Below are positions 50,724 to 61,073 of a DNA stretch of 64,000 bases, one piece after another. The notes under the pieces were generated by a model. The model was not told where the DNA came from, did no database searches, and saw only the letters and a program-made list of their open reading frames with translations. Within the stretch, counting starts at the first letter, position 1, and each line of letters begins with the position of its first letter. The DNA lies in NCBI GenBank assembly GCA_900468625.1, contig UBUL01000015.1, forward strand, positions 62,001-126,000. The letters run 5' to 3'. Both the position numbers and the translations under genes were made by a program. The stretch comes from Hyphomicrobiales bacterium (GTDB lineage: Bacteria; Pseudomonadota; Alphaproteobacteria; Rhizobiales; Rhizobiaceae).

Positions 50724-51986
50724 ATGCAGGATCATCACGTTGTCGTTGTCGGGGGCGGTTTCGGCGGAGTGCAGCTCGTCAACGATCTGAAAGGCGCGCC
50801 CGTCCGCGTTACGATGATCGACAAGCGCAATCATCACCTGTTTCAACCGCTTCTCTATCAGGTCGCGACCACCTTGCTCTCGACTTCCGAGATTGCATGG
50901 CCGATCCGCAGCTTCTTCAGGGACAGGCCGGAGGTAACGACGTTGCTTGCGGAGGTCGTCGGTGTCGACGGCGAAGCGCGCGAGGTCCTTCTGAAAGATG
51001 GGCAGAAGATCGGCTACGATACGCTGGTGCTGGCAACTGGTGCCACCCATGCCTATTTCGGCCACGATGAATGGGAGCCGGTGGCGCCGGGATTGAAGAC
51101 CCTTGAAGACGCCACGACCATCCGCCGCCGCATCCTGCTGGCTTTCGAGCGGGCGGAGATGGAAACGGACCCGGCCGTCCGCGAGGCACTCCTGACCTTC
51201 GTCATCGTCGGAGCAGGGCCGACGGGCGTGGAGCTTGCCGGCATCATCTCCGAACTGGCGAGGACGACCTTGCCGAAGGAGTTCCGCAATATCGATACGC
51301 GCAAGGCGAAGATCATTCTCGTGGAGGCCGGTCCGCGGGTTTTGGCTGCTTTCGCGGAAGATCTCTCGGACTATGCACGCAAGGAGCTGGAGAAGCTCGG
51401 CGTCGAGCTCCGCTTCGGCGAACCCGTCACGTCCTGCACGGCGGAAGGGGTGACGATCGGCGATGCTTTCGTGCCATGCCGCACCATCGTCTGGGCGGCG
51501 GGCGTCGAGGCATCGCCAGCGGCGAAATGGCTTGGCATTCCTGCAGATCGCGCCGGCCGTGCTATCGTCGACAAGAATTTGAGGGCGCCAGGCACGGGAG
51601 ACGTCTTCGTGATCGGCGATACGGCGTCGGTCCTGCGTGAAGACGGCAGCCCGGTGCCGGGGATCGCTCCGGCCGCCAAACAGCAAGGTGCTTATGTCGC
51701 CAAGGCGATCAAGGCGAAGCTTGCAGGCAGGCCGGTACCCGGACCGTTCCATTATCGCCATCAGGGCAGCCTTGCGACGATCGGTAAAAGTGCCGCGATC
51801 ATCGATTTCGGTTGGATCAAGCTTAAAGGATGGATCGCCTGGTGGGTCTGGGGGCTCGCCCACATCTACTTTCTGATCGGCGTGCGCTGGCGCATCGCGG
51901 TCGCCTGGAGCTGGCTGTGGATCTATCTCAGCCGGCAGCACAGCGCCCGGCTGATCACGCAAAGGGAAAGCATGCGCGAGGAATAG
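50724..51986 (+). CDS. ndh: Type II NADH dehydrogenase (NDH-2)
   Basis: A 420-residue flavoenzyme that feeds electrons from NADH to quinone without proton pumping. It has FAD motif HHVVVVGGGFGGVQLVNDLK, DKRNHHLFQPLLYQVATTLL, NADH motif FVIVGAGPTGVELAGIISEL, IVWAAGVEASP, and GDVFVIGDTASV. The C-terminus has Trp-rich hydrophobic segments (GWIAWWVWGLAHIYFLIGVR) for membrane attachment. GAGG lies 8 bp before ATG 50724. It is monocistronic and ends at a strong terminator. Confidence 0.94.
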   Translation: MQDHHVVVVGGGFGGVQLVNDLKGAPVRVTMIDKRNHHLFQPLLYQVATTLLSTSEIAWPIRSFFRDRPEVTTLLAEVVGVDGEAREVLLKDGQKIGYDTLVLATGATHAYFGHDEWEPVAPGLKTLEDATTIRRRILLAFERAEMETDPAVREALLTFVIVGAGPTGVELAGIISELARTTLPKEFRNIDTRKAKIILVEAGPRVLAAFAEDLSDYARKELEKLGVELRFGEPVTSCTAEGVTIGDAFVPCRTIVWAAGVEASPAAKWLGIPADRAGRAIVDKNLRAPGTGDVFVIGDTASVLREDGSPVPGIAPAAKQQGAYVAKAIKAKLAGRPVPGPFHYRHQGSLATIGKSAAIIDFGWIKLKGWIAWWVWGLAHIYFLIGVRWRIAVAWSWLWIYLSRQHSARLITQRESMREE

Positions 51987-51990
51987 GGAA

Positions 51991-52022
51991 GGGCGGCGTC
52001 CGATTGCGGACGCCGCCCTTTT
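51991..52022. terminator. Rho-independent terminator after ndh
   Basis: GGGCGGCGTCCG (51991-52002) pairs perfectly with CGGACGCCGCCC (52007-52018) around ATTG, followed by four T. It ends ndh and faces the convergent alcohol dehydrogenase gene. Confidence 0.9.
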
Positions 52023-52027
52023 GGGGC

Positions 52028-53071
52028 TTATGCCAGCGAGGCGATATCGATGACGAAGCGGTAGCGGACGTCGCTCTTCAGCACGCGCTCGTAGGCTTCG
52101 TTGATTTCCTGGATGTTGATCTTCTCGATCTCGGCGACGATGTTGTGCTCGCCGCAGAAGTCGAGCATTTCTTGGGTTTCCTTGATCGAGCCGATCATGG
52201 AGCCGGAAAGGCTGCGCCGGCCGGGGATCAGCGAGAAGGCATGAACCGGAACCGCATGTTCGGGAACGCCGACCAGCACCATGCTGCCGTCATACTTCAG
52301 CAGGTTGAGATAGGCGTTCCAGTCGATCGCCGTGCCGACCGTATTGATGATCAGGTCGAAAGTGCCGGCGAGCTTGGTGAAGGTCTCGGCATCGCTGGTG
52401 GCATAGTAGTCGTTCGCGCCCAGCTTGAAGCCGTCTTCCTTCTTCGACAGCGTCTGGCTGAGAACCGTGACATCGGCGCCCATGGCATGGGCCAGCTTGA
52501 CGCCCATATGGCCGAGGCCGCCCATGCCGACGATCGCGACCTTCTTGCCGGGGCCAGCCTTCCAGTGGCGCAGCGGAGAATAGAGCGTGATGCCGGCGCA
52601 AAGCAGCGGCGCACCGGCGTCGAGCGGAATATTGTCGGGGAAGGAGAGGACATAGCCTTCCTTGACGACGATCGAGTCGGAATAGCCGCCGAAGGTCGGT
52701 GTCTTGCCGTCGGCTTCGACGTCGTTATAGGTCTGGACCAGGCCCGGCATGTAGTGCTCGTAGTCCAGGTCGCGCGTGGCGCAGGTCGTGCAGGAATCGA
52801 CGAAGCAGCCGACGCCGACGCGGTCGCCGACCTTGAATTTCGTGACCTTGGAGCCGACGGCGGTCACGATGCCGGCGACTTCATGGCCGGGAACCATCGG
52901 GTACTTCGAGAAGCCCCATTCGTTGCGGGCCTGGTGGATATCGGAATGGCATACACCGCAATATTTGACGGAGATGGCGACATCGTCGTCATTCGGGTCG
53001 CGGCGCTCGAAAGTGAACGGCGTGAGCGGCTTGGACGCGTCGGTAGCGGCATAACCCTTTGCGATAGGCAT
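52028..53071 (-). CDS. Zinc-dependent alcohol dehydrogenase (YahK/AdhA type)
   Basis: A 347-residue medium-chain dehydrogenase that reduces aldehydes with NAD(P)H. The catalytic zinc site is in [19 protein letters not shown] and [16 protein letters not shown]. The structural-zinc region reads [20 protein letters not shown], and the coenzyme motif is [20 protein letters not shown]. This is the YahK-like cinnamyl-alcohol-type group. ATG 53071 has AGGA upstream. It is divergent from an AraC-type regulator, resembling the YqhC-regulated aldehyde reductases of enterobacteria. Confidence 0.94.
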   Translation of the reverse strand: MPIAKGYAATDASKPLTPFTFERRDPNDDDVAISVKYCGVCHSDIHQARNEWGFSKYPMVPGHEVAGIVTAVGSKVTKFKVGDRVGVGCFVDSCTTCATRDLDYEHYMPGLVQTYNDVEADGKTPTFGGYSDSIVVKEGYVLSFPDNIPLDAGAPLLCAGITLYSPLRHWKAGPGKKVAIVGMGGLGHMGVKLAHAMGADVTVLSQTLSKKEDGFKLGANDYYATSDAETFTKLAGTFDLIINTVGTAIDWNAYLNLLKYDGSMVLVGVPEHAVPVHAFSLIPGRRSLSGSMIGSIKETQEMLDFCGEHNIVAEIEKINIQEINEAYERVLKSDVRYRFVIDIASLA

Positions 53072-53272
53072 GGGAGATTTCCTTATCTTTTCGGAGGGGT
53101 TGGGAGTAGAATTTGGATGGCCCACCATGCATCAGGGCCGGGCCGCAGCGTTAGAGCGATCCTGCAAGCTTTATGTACGATCCTGCGAATCTAAATGCGT
53201 GGCAGGTCTTTCGCGATCGAACGGTGTTACCTAGATAGGCATCGATATCTGCTCGAAAACATTTGGTTGCGC

Positions 53273-54184
53273 ATGACACTGCCTTTCAATCCCAATCAGG
53301 AACTCGCATCGATCGTTGCACGTTTCGCTCCGAGCGACGGCGAGCACCGCACGCCGATAGACAATCTTAATCTCTATCGGCAGTCGGCTGCGACCGTGTG
53401 GCAGCATGGGGCTTATCGGCCCTGTTTTGCAATTGTGGTTCAGGGGCGCAAGAACCTGACAATCGGTGCCGAGACCTACAATTACGGTGTCGGCGAGTAT
53501 ATTTTAACCGCGCTCGACCTTCCGGTATCGACGCAGGTCACCAATGTCGGCAGCGATACGCCTTATCTTTGTTTCGGCATGGCACTCGACAGCGAACGGT
53601 TGAAGGAGCTCCTGTCGCGCGTCAGCATTCCACGTCAGGCACTAACCGCCGAGCCTGTGCGTGGAATTGCGGTCAATGCGGCCTCACCGGAACTGCTGGA
53701 TGCCTCGCTGCGGCTGCTCCGATTGCTCGATCGGCCGGAAGATATTCCGGCTATGGCGCCTTTGATCGAGCAGGAAATCCTCTACCGCCTGCTGACTGGT
53801 CCTAATGGTCCTCGGCTCCTGCAGATCGCCATGGCGGAAAGCCAGAGCAACCGTGTGGCGCGTGCCGTCGCCTGGCTCCGCAGCAACTATACGCAGCCGC
53901 TGCGCATCGAAGAGCTCGCCGAGCGCGTCGGCATGAGCGTTTCCTCGCTGCATCACCATTTCAAGACTGTTACGGCCCTCTCGCCGATGCAGTATCAAAA
54001 GCAGCTTCGGCTGCATGAGGCACGGCGGCTGATGATCGTCGAACAGCTTGACGTGGGGTCGGCAGGCCATCGCGTCGGCTATCAAAGTCCCTCGCAATTC
54101 AGTAGGGAATACAGCCGCCTCTACGGCCTGCCGCCGCTGAAGGATGTGGAGGCGATGCGCAACAACGCGGTCGCCGCCGAGTAG
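53273..54184 (+). CDS. AraC-family regulator with AraC_N domain (YqhC-like)
   Basis: A 303-residue regulator. The N-terminal AraC_N cupin (about 30-170) has CFAIVVQGRKNLTIGAETYN and GEYILTALDLPVSTQVTNVG. The C-terminal helix-turn-helix pair (205-295) has LRIEELAERVGMSVSSLHHH, FKTVTALSPMQYQKQLRLHE, and GYQSPSQFSREYSRLYGLPP. This is the architecture of YqhC, an aldehyde-responsive activator. It is divergent from the zinc alcohol dehydrogenase, its probable target. ATG 53273 is chosen at MTLPFNPNQELAS. Confidence 0.92.
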   Translation: MTLPFNPNQELASIVARFAPSDGEHRTPIDNLNLYRQSAATVWQHGAYRPCFAIVVQGRKNLTIGAETYNYGVGEYILTALDLPVSTQVTNVGSDTPYLCFGMALDSERLKELLSRVSIPRQALTAEPVRGIAVNAASPELLDASLRLLRLLDRPEDIPAMAPLIEQEILYRLLTGPNGPRLLQIAMAESQSNRVARAVAWLRSNYTQPLRIEELAERVGMSVSSLHHHFKTVTALSPMQYQKQLRLHEARRLMIVEQLDVGSAGHRVGYQSPSQFSREYSRLYGLPPLKDVEAMRNNAVAAE

Positions 54185-54311
54185 ATGATGTTGTTTCCCA
54201 CCAATCATTTGTGTCGAGCTTTCTCGATCAACTGACCGGCGCGTGGCAGCTGCCATCGTTTCGCAGCGTGACAAGCACTCTCTTTTAACGCACCGCAGCA
54301 ACGAATTCCGC

Positions 54312-54367
54312 TTGACGGCCACTTTGTGGTCCTGCATAAAGCACCACGAACCGTACCGTACGGTACG
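54312..54367 (+). promoter_or_regulatory. TetR-ilvC promoter with perfect palindromic operator
   Basis: TTGACG (54312-54317), a 17-bp spacer and CATAAA (54335-54340) form a promoter candidate. The perfect 16-bp palindrome CGTACCGTACGGTACG (54352-54367) lies at the expected transcription start. This is the position for autorepression by the TetR protein encoded 19 bp downstream. Confidence 0.7.
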
Positions 54368-54385
54368 CATTTGGGAGTAACCACC

Positions 54386-56100
<1,715 letters not shown>

Positions 56101-56122
56101 GCTTTCCGCATTGTCGGAACGG

Positions 56123-56151
56123 AAGGCCGGGGCGAAAGCTCCGGCCTTTCT
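56123..56151. terminator. Terminator after ilvC, GAAA tetraloop
   Basis: AAGGCCGGGGC (56123-56133) pairs with GCTCCGGCCTT (56138-56148) around a GAAA tetraloop, with a T-rich tail. It serves ilvC and overlaps the stop region of the convergent methyltransferase. Confidence 0.85.
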
Positions 56152-56737
56152 ATTTACGGGCTTTGACGTGAAGCCATCTTGTCGGCTCGCCGTCGAAGCC
56201 GCCGCCAACGGCTTCGGTCACGCCGATGTTCTTCCATCCTCCGGCGCTCGGTATGGCCTCGAGCCATGCGGCGGAAGGATAATTGTAATAGCGTCCGAAC
56301 TTGTCGTGCCCTTCTGCCTCTCCCGCCTTGAAGCTGGCGTGGAAGATGCCGTTCGTTTTCAGGGCGTGCAGAATGCGATCGAAGATAGCCGGTAACGTCG
56401 AGCGCGGAGCGTGCAGAAGGCTTGCTTCCGCCCATACTCCGTCGAAAGCCCCGGTATCATCCAAGGTTTCAAAGCGCATGATTCGGACGGATCTGCCGAT
56501 GCGCTCTTCGGCTTCCTTGGCGAGTTCCGCGGAACCGTCCGTGGGCGTGACGTCGAAGCCGCGCGACAGCATGTAGGCGGCATCCTGGCCGCCGCCGCAA
56601 CCCAGTTCGAGAATGGCCGCGTCGGCGGACAAGACATCCAGGAAGGCGTCCAGCCGCTGTCTTGGCAGCTTGCGTTCGCGCGCTGCATAAACGGCTGCAT
56701 TGTGGGTATAGAAGGACGATGTCGGGTCGGTGCTCAT
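56150..56737 (-). CDS. Class I SAM-dependent methyltransferase
   Basis: A 195-residue methyltransferase with motif I AAILELGCGGGQDAAYMLSR, the adenosine acid in VTPTDGSAELAKEAEER, and motif IV region FDGVWAEASLLHAPRSTLPA. A small C-terminal part has FHASFKAGEAEGHDKFGRYY. It resembles the small tellurite/thiol methyltransferase group but the substrate cannot be told. ATG 56737 is used. It is convergent with ilvC, and the toxin-antitoxin pair lies upstream with about 50 bp between. Confidence 0.9.
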   Translation of the reverse strand: MSTDPTSSFYTHNAAVYAARERKLPRQRLDAFLDVLSADAAILELGCGGGQDAAYMLSRGFDVTPTDGSAELAKEAEERIGRSVRIMRFETLDDTGAFDGVWAEASLLHAPRSTLPAIFDRILHALKTNGIFHASFKAGEAEGHDKFGRYYNYPSAAWLEAIPSAGGWKNIGVTEAVGGGFDGEPTRWLHVKARK

Positions 56738-56790
56738 GCTGGCCGGCGCCTTTTCGAGATGTGCCGCGTTTAGCGGAAAACGGCAAATAT

Positions 56791-57168
56791 CTATTGTGCT
56801 TTGCCAAAATAGACCACGCGTTCTAGGCCCTTGAAATGAGCATCCAGCGTCAAAACGTCGGCATCGTGCTGTTCGGCGGTGGCATAGATGATCGCATCGG
56901 CCAGCGCGAGTTTGTGTTTCGCCGAGACTTCGGCGGAGCGACGGGCGAGGGCGGTATCGAGGGGAGCGATGATACAGGTGGCGGTATAGGCGAAGAAGGA
57001 ATCGACTGCGTCCTCATCGCGCTCGCGTTCCAGCCATTTGGCGAGTTCGAGCTGGACGATGGTGGGGACGATACATTCGGTCCGCGCGGGCATTTCGCCC
57101 TGAAGCCGATCTGCGGCCGGACCTTGGGTCAGCCACTCGATCCATGCCGAGCTGTCAACGACGCGCAT
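56791..57168 (-). CDS. PIN-domain toxin (VapC-like)
   Basis: A 125-residue ribonuclease of the VapC type. The four acidic PIN residues are visible: Asp5 (RVVDSSAWIEWL), Glu41 (IVQLELAKWLER), Asp91 (LALADAIIYATAEQ) and Asp109 (VLTLDAHFKGL). It overlaps the antitoxin stop by one base (TGATG), the usual toxin-antitoxin arrangement with antitoxin first. When freed it would cleave tRNA or other RNA. It looks intact. Flanking genes ilvC and an aminotransferase are ordinary chromosomal genes, so this is a small inserted module. Confidence 0.92.
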   Translation of the reverse strand: MRVVDSSAWIEWLTQGPAADRLQGEMPARTECIVPTIVQLELAKWLERERDEDAVDSFFAYTATCIIAPLDTALARRSAEVSAKHKLALADAIIYATAEQHDADVLTLDAHFKGLERVVYFGKAQ

Positions 57169-57377
57169 CAGAACCGGTCTTTCCGCTCACGATAATTGCT
57201 GGGATTGGCGCCCTTCGCCATGCCTTTGAGATCGGCGAGTTCGGGTACGGGAATGAGTAACACGCCCTTTCCTTTGGGAATGAAAACGAACTCCTGACCC
57301 GCGCTCCAATGCTGCTGGTCGCGAACTTCCTTCGGGATCGATATCTGAAATTTTGAGGAGAGGGTCGCAGTGGCCAT
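57168..57377 (-). CDS. AbrB/SpoVT-type antitoxin (VapB-like)
   Basis: A 69-residue antitoxin whose N-terminus MATATLSSKFQISIPKEVRD is a swapped-hairpin AbrB-type DNA-binding domain, followed by GQEFVFIPKGKGVLLIPVPE and a C-terminal toxin-binding tail (DLKGMAKGANPSNYRERKDR). ATG 57377 is chosen at the domain start. It precedes and overlaps the PIN toxin by one base and should repress the pair's promoter in the 219-bp gap upstream. Confidence 0.92.
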   Translation of the reverse strand: MATATLSSKFQISIPKEVRDQQHWSAGQEFVFIPKGKGVLLIPVPELADLKGMAKGANPSNYRERKDRF

Positions 57378-57596
57378 TCTTACGCTCTTCCGATCGATGG
57401 ATATAGTGTAAGAATAGCACCCAGATAGATGAATGTGTAGGTCCTTTGGTGGCCTCAGCACAACGGTAGCCAACCGCAAATCGACCATTTTCAGCAACTG
57501 CTTGTCACCATCACAAACAAAATAGGTCAGCATTATTGACTTATATTTTGTTGCGTGATCTTGTGTCGGAAAGATCAAAAATTACGAGGAAGCCCC

Positions 57597-58826
57597 ATGC
57601 TGAATTGGGAAAATATCTTTGCGACACGCTCAAGCCGTATGCGCGCCTCCGAAATCCGCGAGTTGCTGAAACTGCTGGAACGGCCTGATATCATCTCGTT
57701 TGCCGGCGGCATTCCCGACCCCGCTCTGTTTCCGGATGCGGAGTTCAAGCAGGCCTATGCCGATATCTTTTCCGGTCCGACGGTCAATGCAGCGCTCCAA
57801 TATTCGGTCAGCGAGGGCTACAAGCCGCTGCGCGAGTGGCTTGTCGGCCAGATGGGCGCACTCGGCATTCCCTGCGAGCTTGAAAACGTCTTCATCGTTT
57901 CCGGTTCGCAGCAGGGGCTTGATTATCTCGGCAAGCTTTTCCTGTCGCCGAAAGATACGGCGCTTGTGACAGCGCCGACCTATCTCGGCGCGCTGCAGGC
58001 TTTCAACGCCTATGAGCCGACCTACGACCAGCTGACGCCGAACGGCAACCGCACGCCGGATTCCTATCGCGCCGCCGCTTCGCAGGCGGGCGGCAGGGTG
58101 AAATTCGCCTATCTCTCGGCCGATTTCGCCAACCCTACGGGCGAGACGGTGGATCTGGCAGGTCGCGAAAAGCTACTCGATCTTGCCGAGGAACTGGATA
58201 TCGCCATCATCGAAGACGCCGCCTATCAATCGCTGCGTTACGACGGCGAGCCGGTGGCGCCGATCCTGGCGCTGGAAATCGCACGCAAGGGCAGCATCAA
58301 TGATACGCGAACCATCTATTGCGGCAGCTTCTCAAAGACGCTGGCGCCTGGCCTGCGCGTCGGCTTCGTCGTCGCCAATGCGCCCGTCATCCGCAAGCTC
58401 GTTCTGATGAAGCAGGCGGCCGACCTTCACTCCTCGACCATCAACCAGATCGCGATCCATCAGGTCGCCGAGCGCGGCTTCGAAGCGCAGGTCGCCAAGG
58501 TCTGCAAAACCTACAGCCACCGCCGCGACTGCATGCTGTCGGCGCTTGCCAAATACATGCCTGACGGTACGAGCTGGACAAAGCCGCAAGGCGGCATGTT
58601 CGTCTGGATCACCCTGCCGAAGGGCATGGATGGCGCCAAGCTGCTGGCACGGTCGCTGGAAACGGCGAAGGTCGCCTTCGTGCCAGGTCAGGCCTTCTTC
58701 GCTGACGGTACCGGCGCGAACACTTTCCGCGTCAGCTTCTCCTGCGCCAACGACGAGATGATCGAAGAAGGCATTTCGCGGCTCGGAAAGCTGATTGCCG
58801 GCGAGATCGGGGCGATGGCGGCCTAA
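57597..58826 (+). CDS. PLP-dependent aminotransferase (class I/II, MocR-less LysN type)
   Basis: A 409-residue fold-type I aminotransferase. It has IISFAGGIPDPALFPDAEFK, LQYSVSEGYKPLREWLVGQM, VSGSQQGLDYLGKLFLSPKD, LSADFANPTGETVDLAGREK, IIEDAAYQSLRYDG, and the PLP Lys in YCGSFSKTLAPGLRVGFVVA. This is the 2-aminoadipate/kynurenine aminotransferase-like group that acts on 2-aminoadipate, aromatic or branched-chain amino acids. ATG 57597 follows GAGGA. TTGACT at 57536 is a possible -35. Substrate unproven; proximity to ilvC hints at branched-chain use but is weak evidence. Confidence 0.9.
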   Translation: MLNWENIFATRSSRMRASEIRELLKLLERPDIISFAGGIPDPALFPDAEFKQAYADIFSGPTVNAALQYSVSEGYKPLREWLVGQMGALGIPCELENVFIVSGSQQGLDYLGKLFLSPKDTALVTAPTYLGALQAFNAYEPTYDQLTPNGNRTPDSYRAAASQAGGRVKFAYLSADFANPTGETVDLAGREKLLDLAEELDIAIIEDAAYQSLRYDGEPVAPILALEIARKGSINDTRTIYCGSFSKTLAPGLRVGFVVANAPVIRKLVLMKQAADLHSSTINQIAIHQVAERGFEAQVAKVCKTYSHRRDCMLSALAKYMPDGTSWTKPQGGMFVWITLPKGMDGAKLLARSLETAKVAFVPGQAFFADGTGANTFRVSFSCANDEMIEEGISRLGKLIAGEIGAMAA

Positions 58827-58843
58827 GCCGCCACGCTGTTTCC

Positions 58844-59902
58844 TTACTTCGCCAGATGCGGGCCGATCAGCGCGAGATCGGCCTCGCTCAGCCGATCACT
58901 GGCCGTATTGCGCTGATGCCAATAGGGATATATCAGCGGCTGCAGGCTGACGTCGTCGAGCCGCTTGCGCTCCTCGTCGGTCAGTTTCAATTCGGCACTG
59001 GCGAGATTGTCCTTGAACTGCGCCTTGTTGCGACCGCCGACGATGACGGAGGTCACACCCTTGCGGCCGATGAGCCAAGCAAGCGCCACCTGAGCCGCCG
59101 AAACGCCGCGACCCTCGGCAATTTCCACCAGCGTATCGACGATATTCCACAGGCGGTTTTCATCGCGGATCGGCGGTTCCGTCCAGCCGGCGAACTGGCG
59201 CGTGCCTTCCGGCGTCGCCTGATTGCGGCGATGCTTGCCCGAAAGAAGGCCACCGGCAATCGGGCTCCAGACGAGAATGCCGAGGCCCTGATCGATACTA
59301 ACAGGTATCAGCTCGTTTTCCGCGTCGCGGGCTTCCAGCGTGTAATGGATCTGCTGGCTGACGAAGCGTTCGCGTCTATCGCGCTCGCTGACGCCGAGCG
59401 CCTTCATGATGTGCCAGCCGGAAAAATTCGAGCAGCCGATATAGCGGACCTTGCCCTGGCGAACCAGGGTGTCGAGCGCTTCCATCGTTTCTTCCAGCGG
59501 CGTTTGCCCGTCCCATTGATGCAGCTGATAGAGATCGATCACGTCTGTCTTCATGCGCTTGAGGCTTGCCTCGCACGCCTGAATGAGGTGCTGGCGCGAC
59601 AAGCCGACATCGTTCACGCCAGGCCCCATCGGGAAGCGGGCCTTGGTGGCGATGAGCACGCCGTTCTTGCGCGGGCCGCCGATGATTTCGCCGAGGATTT
59701 CTTCCGACGCGCCCTGTGAATAGACATCGGCGGTATCGAGCAGGTTGACGCCGGCATCCACGCACATGTCGACGAGCTTCTTTGCTTCCTTGACGCCGAG
59801 ATCGCCGACGGTTTTTGCCCAGCCCACTCCGCCGAAGGTCATGGTGCCCATGGTGATGGTGGAAACTTTGAGGCCGGAGCGGCCAAGCAGGCGATATTCC
59901 AT
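58844..59902 (-). CDS. Aldo/keto reductase (AKR, YajO/Tas-like)
   Basis: A 352-residue NADPH-dependent reductase. It has MEYRLLGRSGLKVSTITMGT, DTADVYSQGASEEILGEIIG (Asp/Tyr), LIATKARFPMGPG (Lys), DLYQLHQWDGQTPLEETMEA (His), GCSNFSGWHIMKAL, and ILVWSPIAGGLLSGKHRR. ATG 59902 follows GGAGGGA. It belongs to the longer AKR class and is distinct from the 281-residue AKR at 35423. It converges with the aminotransferase gene (17 bp) and is divergent from the ABC transporter. Substrate unknown. Confidence 0.92.
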   Translation of the reverse strand: MEYRLLGRSGLKVSTITMGTMTFGGVGWAKTVGDLGVKEAKKLVDMCVDAGVNLLDTADVYSQGASEEILGEIIGGPRKNGVLIATKARFPMGPGVNDVGLSRQHLIQACEASLKRMKTDVIDLYQLHQWDGQTPLEETMEALDTLVRQGKVRYIGCSNFSGWHIMKALGVSERDRRERFVSQQIHYTLEARDAENELIPVSIDQGLGILVWSPIAGGLLSGKHRRNQATPEGTRQFAGWTEPPIRDENRLWNIVDTLVEIAEGRGVSAAQVALAWLIGRKGVTSVIVGGRNKAQFKDNLASAELKLTDEERKRLDDVSLQPLIYPYWHQRNTASDRLSEADLALIGPHLAK

Positions 59903-60075
59903 AGATCTGTCCCTCCTCGATTCCGTCTGAAATACGTGCGTCAGGAAATAGCGCGGGAAGGCGGCGGTCAAGGTTCAATCATCATACGAACGGCAATCTG
60001 CTCAAATTCAACTGTCACAATCATGTTAAGCCGTGCGTCTAGACAACCTTCCTGCAACTCAGCCGAGGACGTTTC

Positions 60076-61056
60076 ATGAAGACCTTTATTTCCGCCTTTG
60101 CCGGCCTTCTGGCCATCGCTCTTTTCTGCGGCAGCGCCAATGCATCCGATCTCGTCCTCTATACCAGCCAGCCGAACGCCGATGCGCAGGCGACCGTCGA
60201 CGGCTTCATGGCCGCCAATCCCGGCATCAAGGTCGATTGGGTTCGCGACGGCACGCCGCAGATCATTGCCAAGTTGCAGGCTGAAATGCAGGCCGGGGCT
60301 CCCGTCGCCGATGTTCTGCTGATTGCCGATACGGTGACGCTGGAGCGCCTGAAGGAAGCCGGCAAGCTGCTCGCCTACAAGTCGCCGGAAGCCGCAAATT
60401 ACGATCCGTCGCTTTATGACGCCGGCGGCTACTACTATTCCACCAAGCTGATCACGACCGGCATCGTCTACAACACCGCCGCGGCGATGAAGCCGGTGAG
60501 CTGGCAGGATCTGGTGAAGCCAGACGCCAAAGGTTTGGTCGCCATGCCGAGCCCGCTTGCCTCGGGTGCCGCTCTCATCCACGCTCAGACGCTTGCAGGC
60601 GTCGGCAGCCTCGGCTGGAACTACTACAAGAACCTTGCCGAAAACGGTGCGATCGCGTCCGGCGGCAACGGCGCAGTCCTCAAGTCCGTCGCTTCGGGTG
60701 AGAAGGCCTATGGCATGATCGTCGACTACATGCCGATCCGCGAAAAGGCCAAGGGCGCTCCGCTGGAATTCGTCTTCCCGAAGGAAGGCGTTTCGGCCGT
60801 TACCGAGCCGGTCGGCATTCTCGCCGGCACGCAGCATGCCGATGCCGCCAAGAAGTTCGTCGATTACGCTCTTTCCGAAAAAGGCCAGGAAGGCTTCCTG
60901 AAGCTCGGCTATATCCCGGCCCGCAACGGCACGCCGCTGCCGGAAGGCTTCCCGGCACGTGACAGCATCAAGATTTTGCCGTTGAATGCAGCCGATGCTC
61001 TCAAGAACACCGATCAGGACCTCAAGACCTTCTCCACCTACTTCAAGTCGAAGTAA
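60076..61056 (+). CDS. ABC transporter substrate-binding protein (FbpA/PhnS-like)
   Basis: A 326-residue periplasmic receptor with a signal peptide (1-23, KTFISAFAGLLAIALFCGSA, cleaved after NA). The mature part starts DLVLYTSQPNADAQATVDGF, then IKVDWVRDGTPQIIAKLQAE, AGAPVADVLLIADTVTLERL, TGIVYNTAAAMKPVSWQDLV. This is the family-6/8 group of iron(III), thiamine and 2-aminoethylphosphonate receptors. The tandem Tyr pair used by FbpA for ferric iron is not evident at the usual place, so phosphonate or another anion is possible. It heads a three-gene transporter. Confidence 0.9.
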   Translation: MKTFISAFAGLLAIALFCGSANASDLVLYTSQPNADAQATVDGFMAANPGIKVDWVRDGTPQIIAKLQAEMQAGAPVADVLLIADTVTLERLKEAGKLLAYKSPEAANYDPSLYDAGGYYYSTKLITTGIVYNTAAAMKPVSWQDLVKPDAKGLVAMPSPLASGAALIHAQTLAGVGSLGWNYYKNLAENGAIASGGNGAVLKSVASGEKAYGMIVDYMPIREKAKGAPLEFVFPKEGVSAVTEPVGILAGTQHADAAKKFVDYALSEKGQEGFLKLGYIPARNGTPLPEGFPARDSIKILPLNAADALKNTDQDLKTFSTYFKSK

Positions 61057-61073
61057 TTCGACCCGGATTTGGA

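Noticed and set aside
50538..51962. 474-codon reverse frame inside ndh
   Set aside because: Antisense to a flavoprotein with both nucleotide motifs; composition is typical of a codon-bias shadow.
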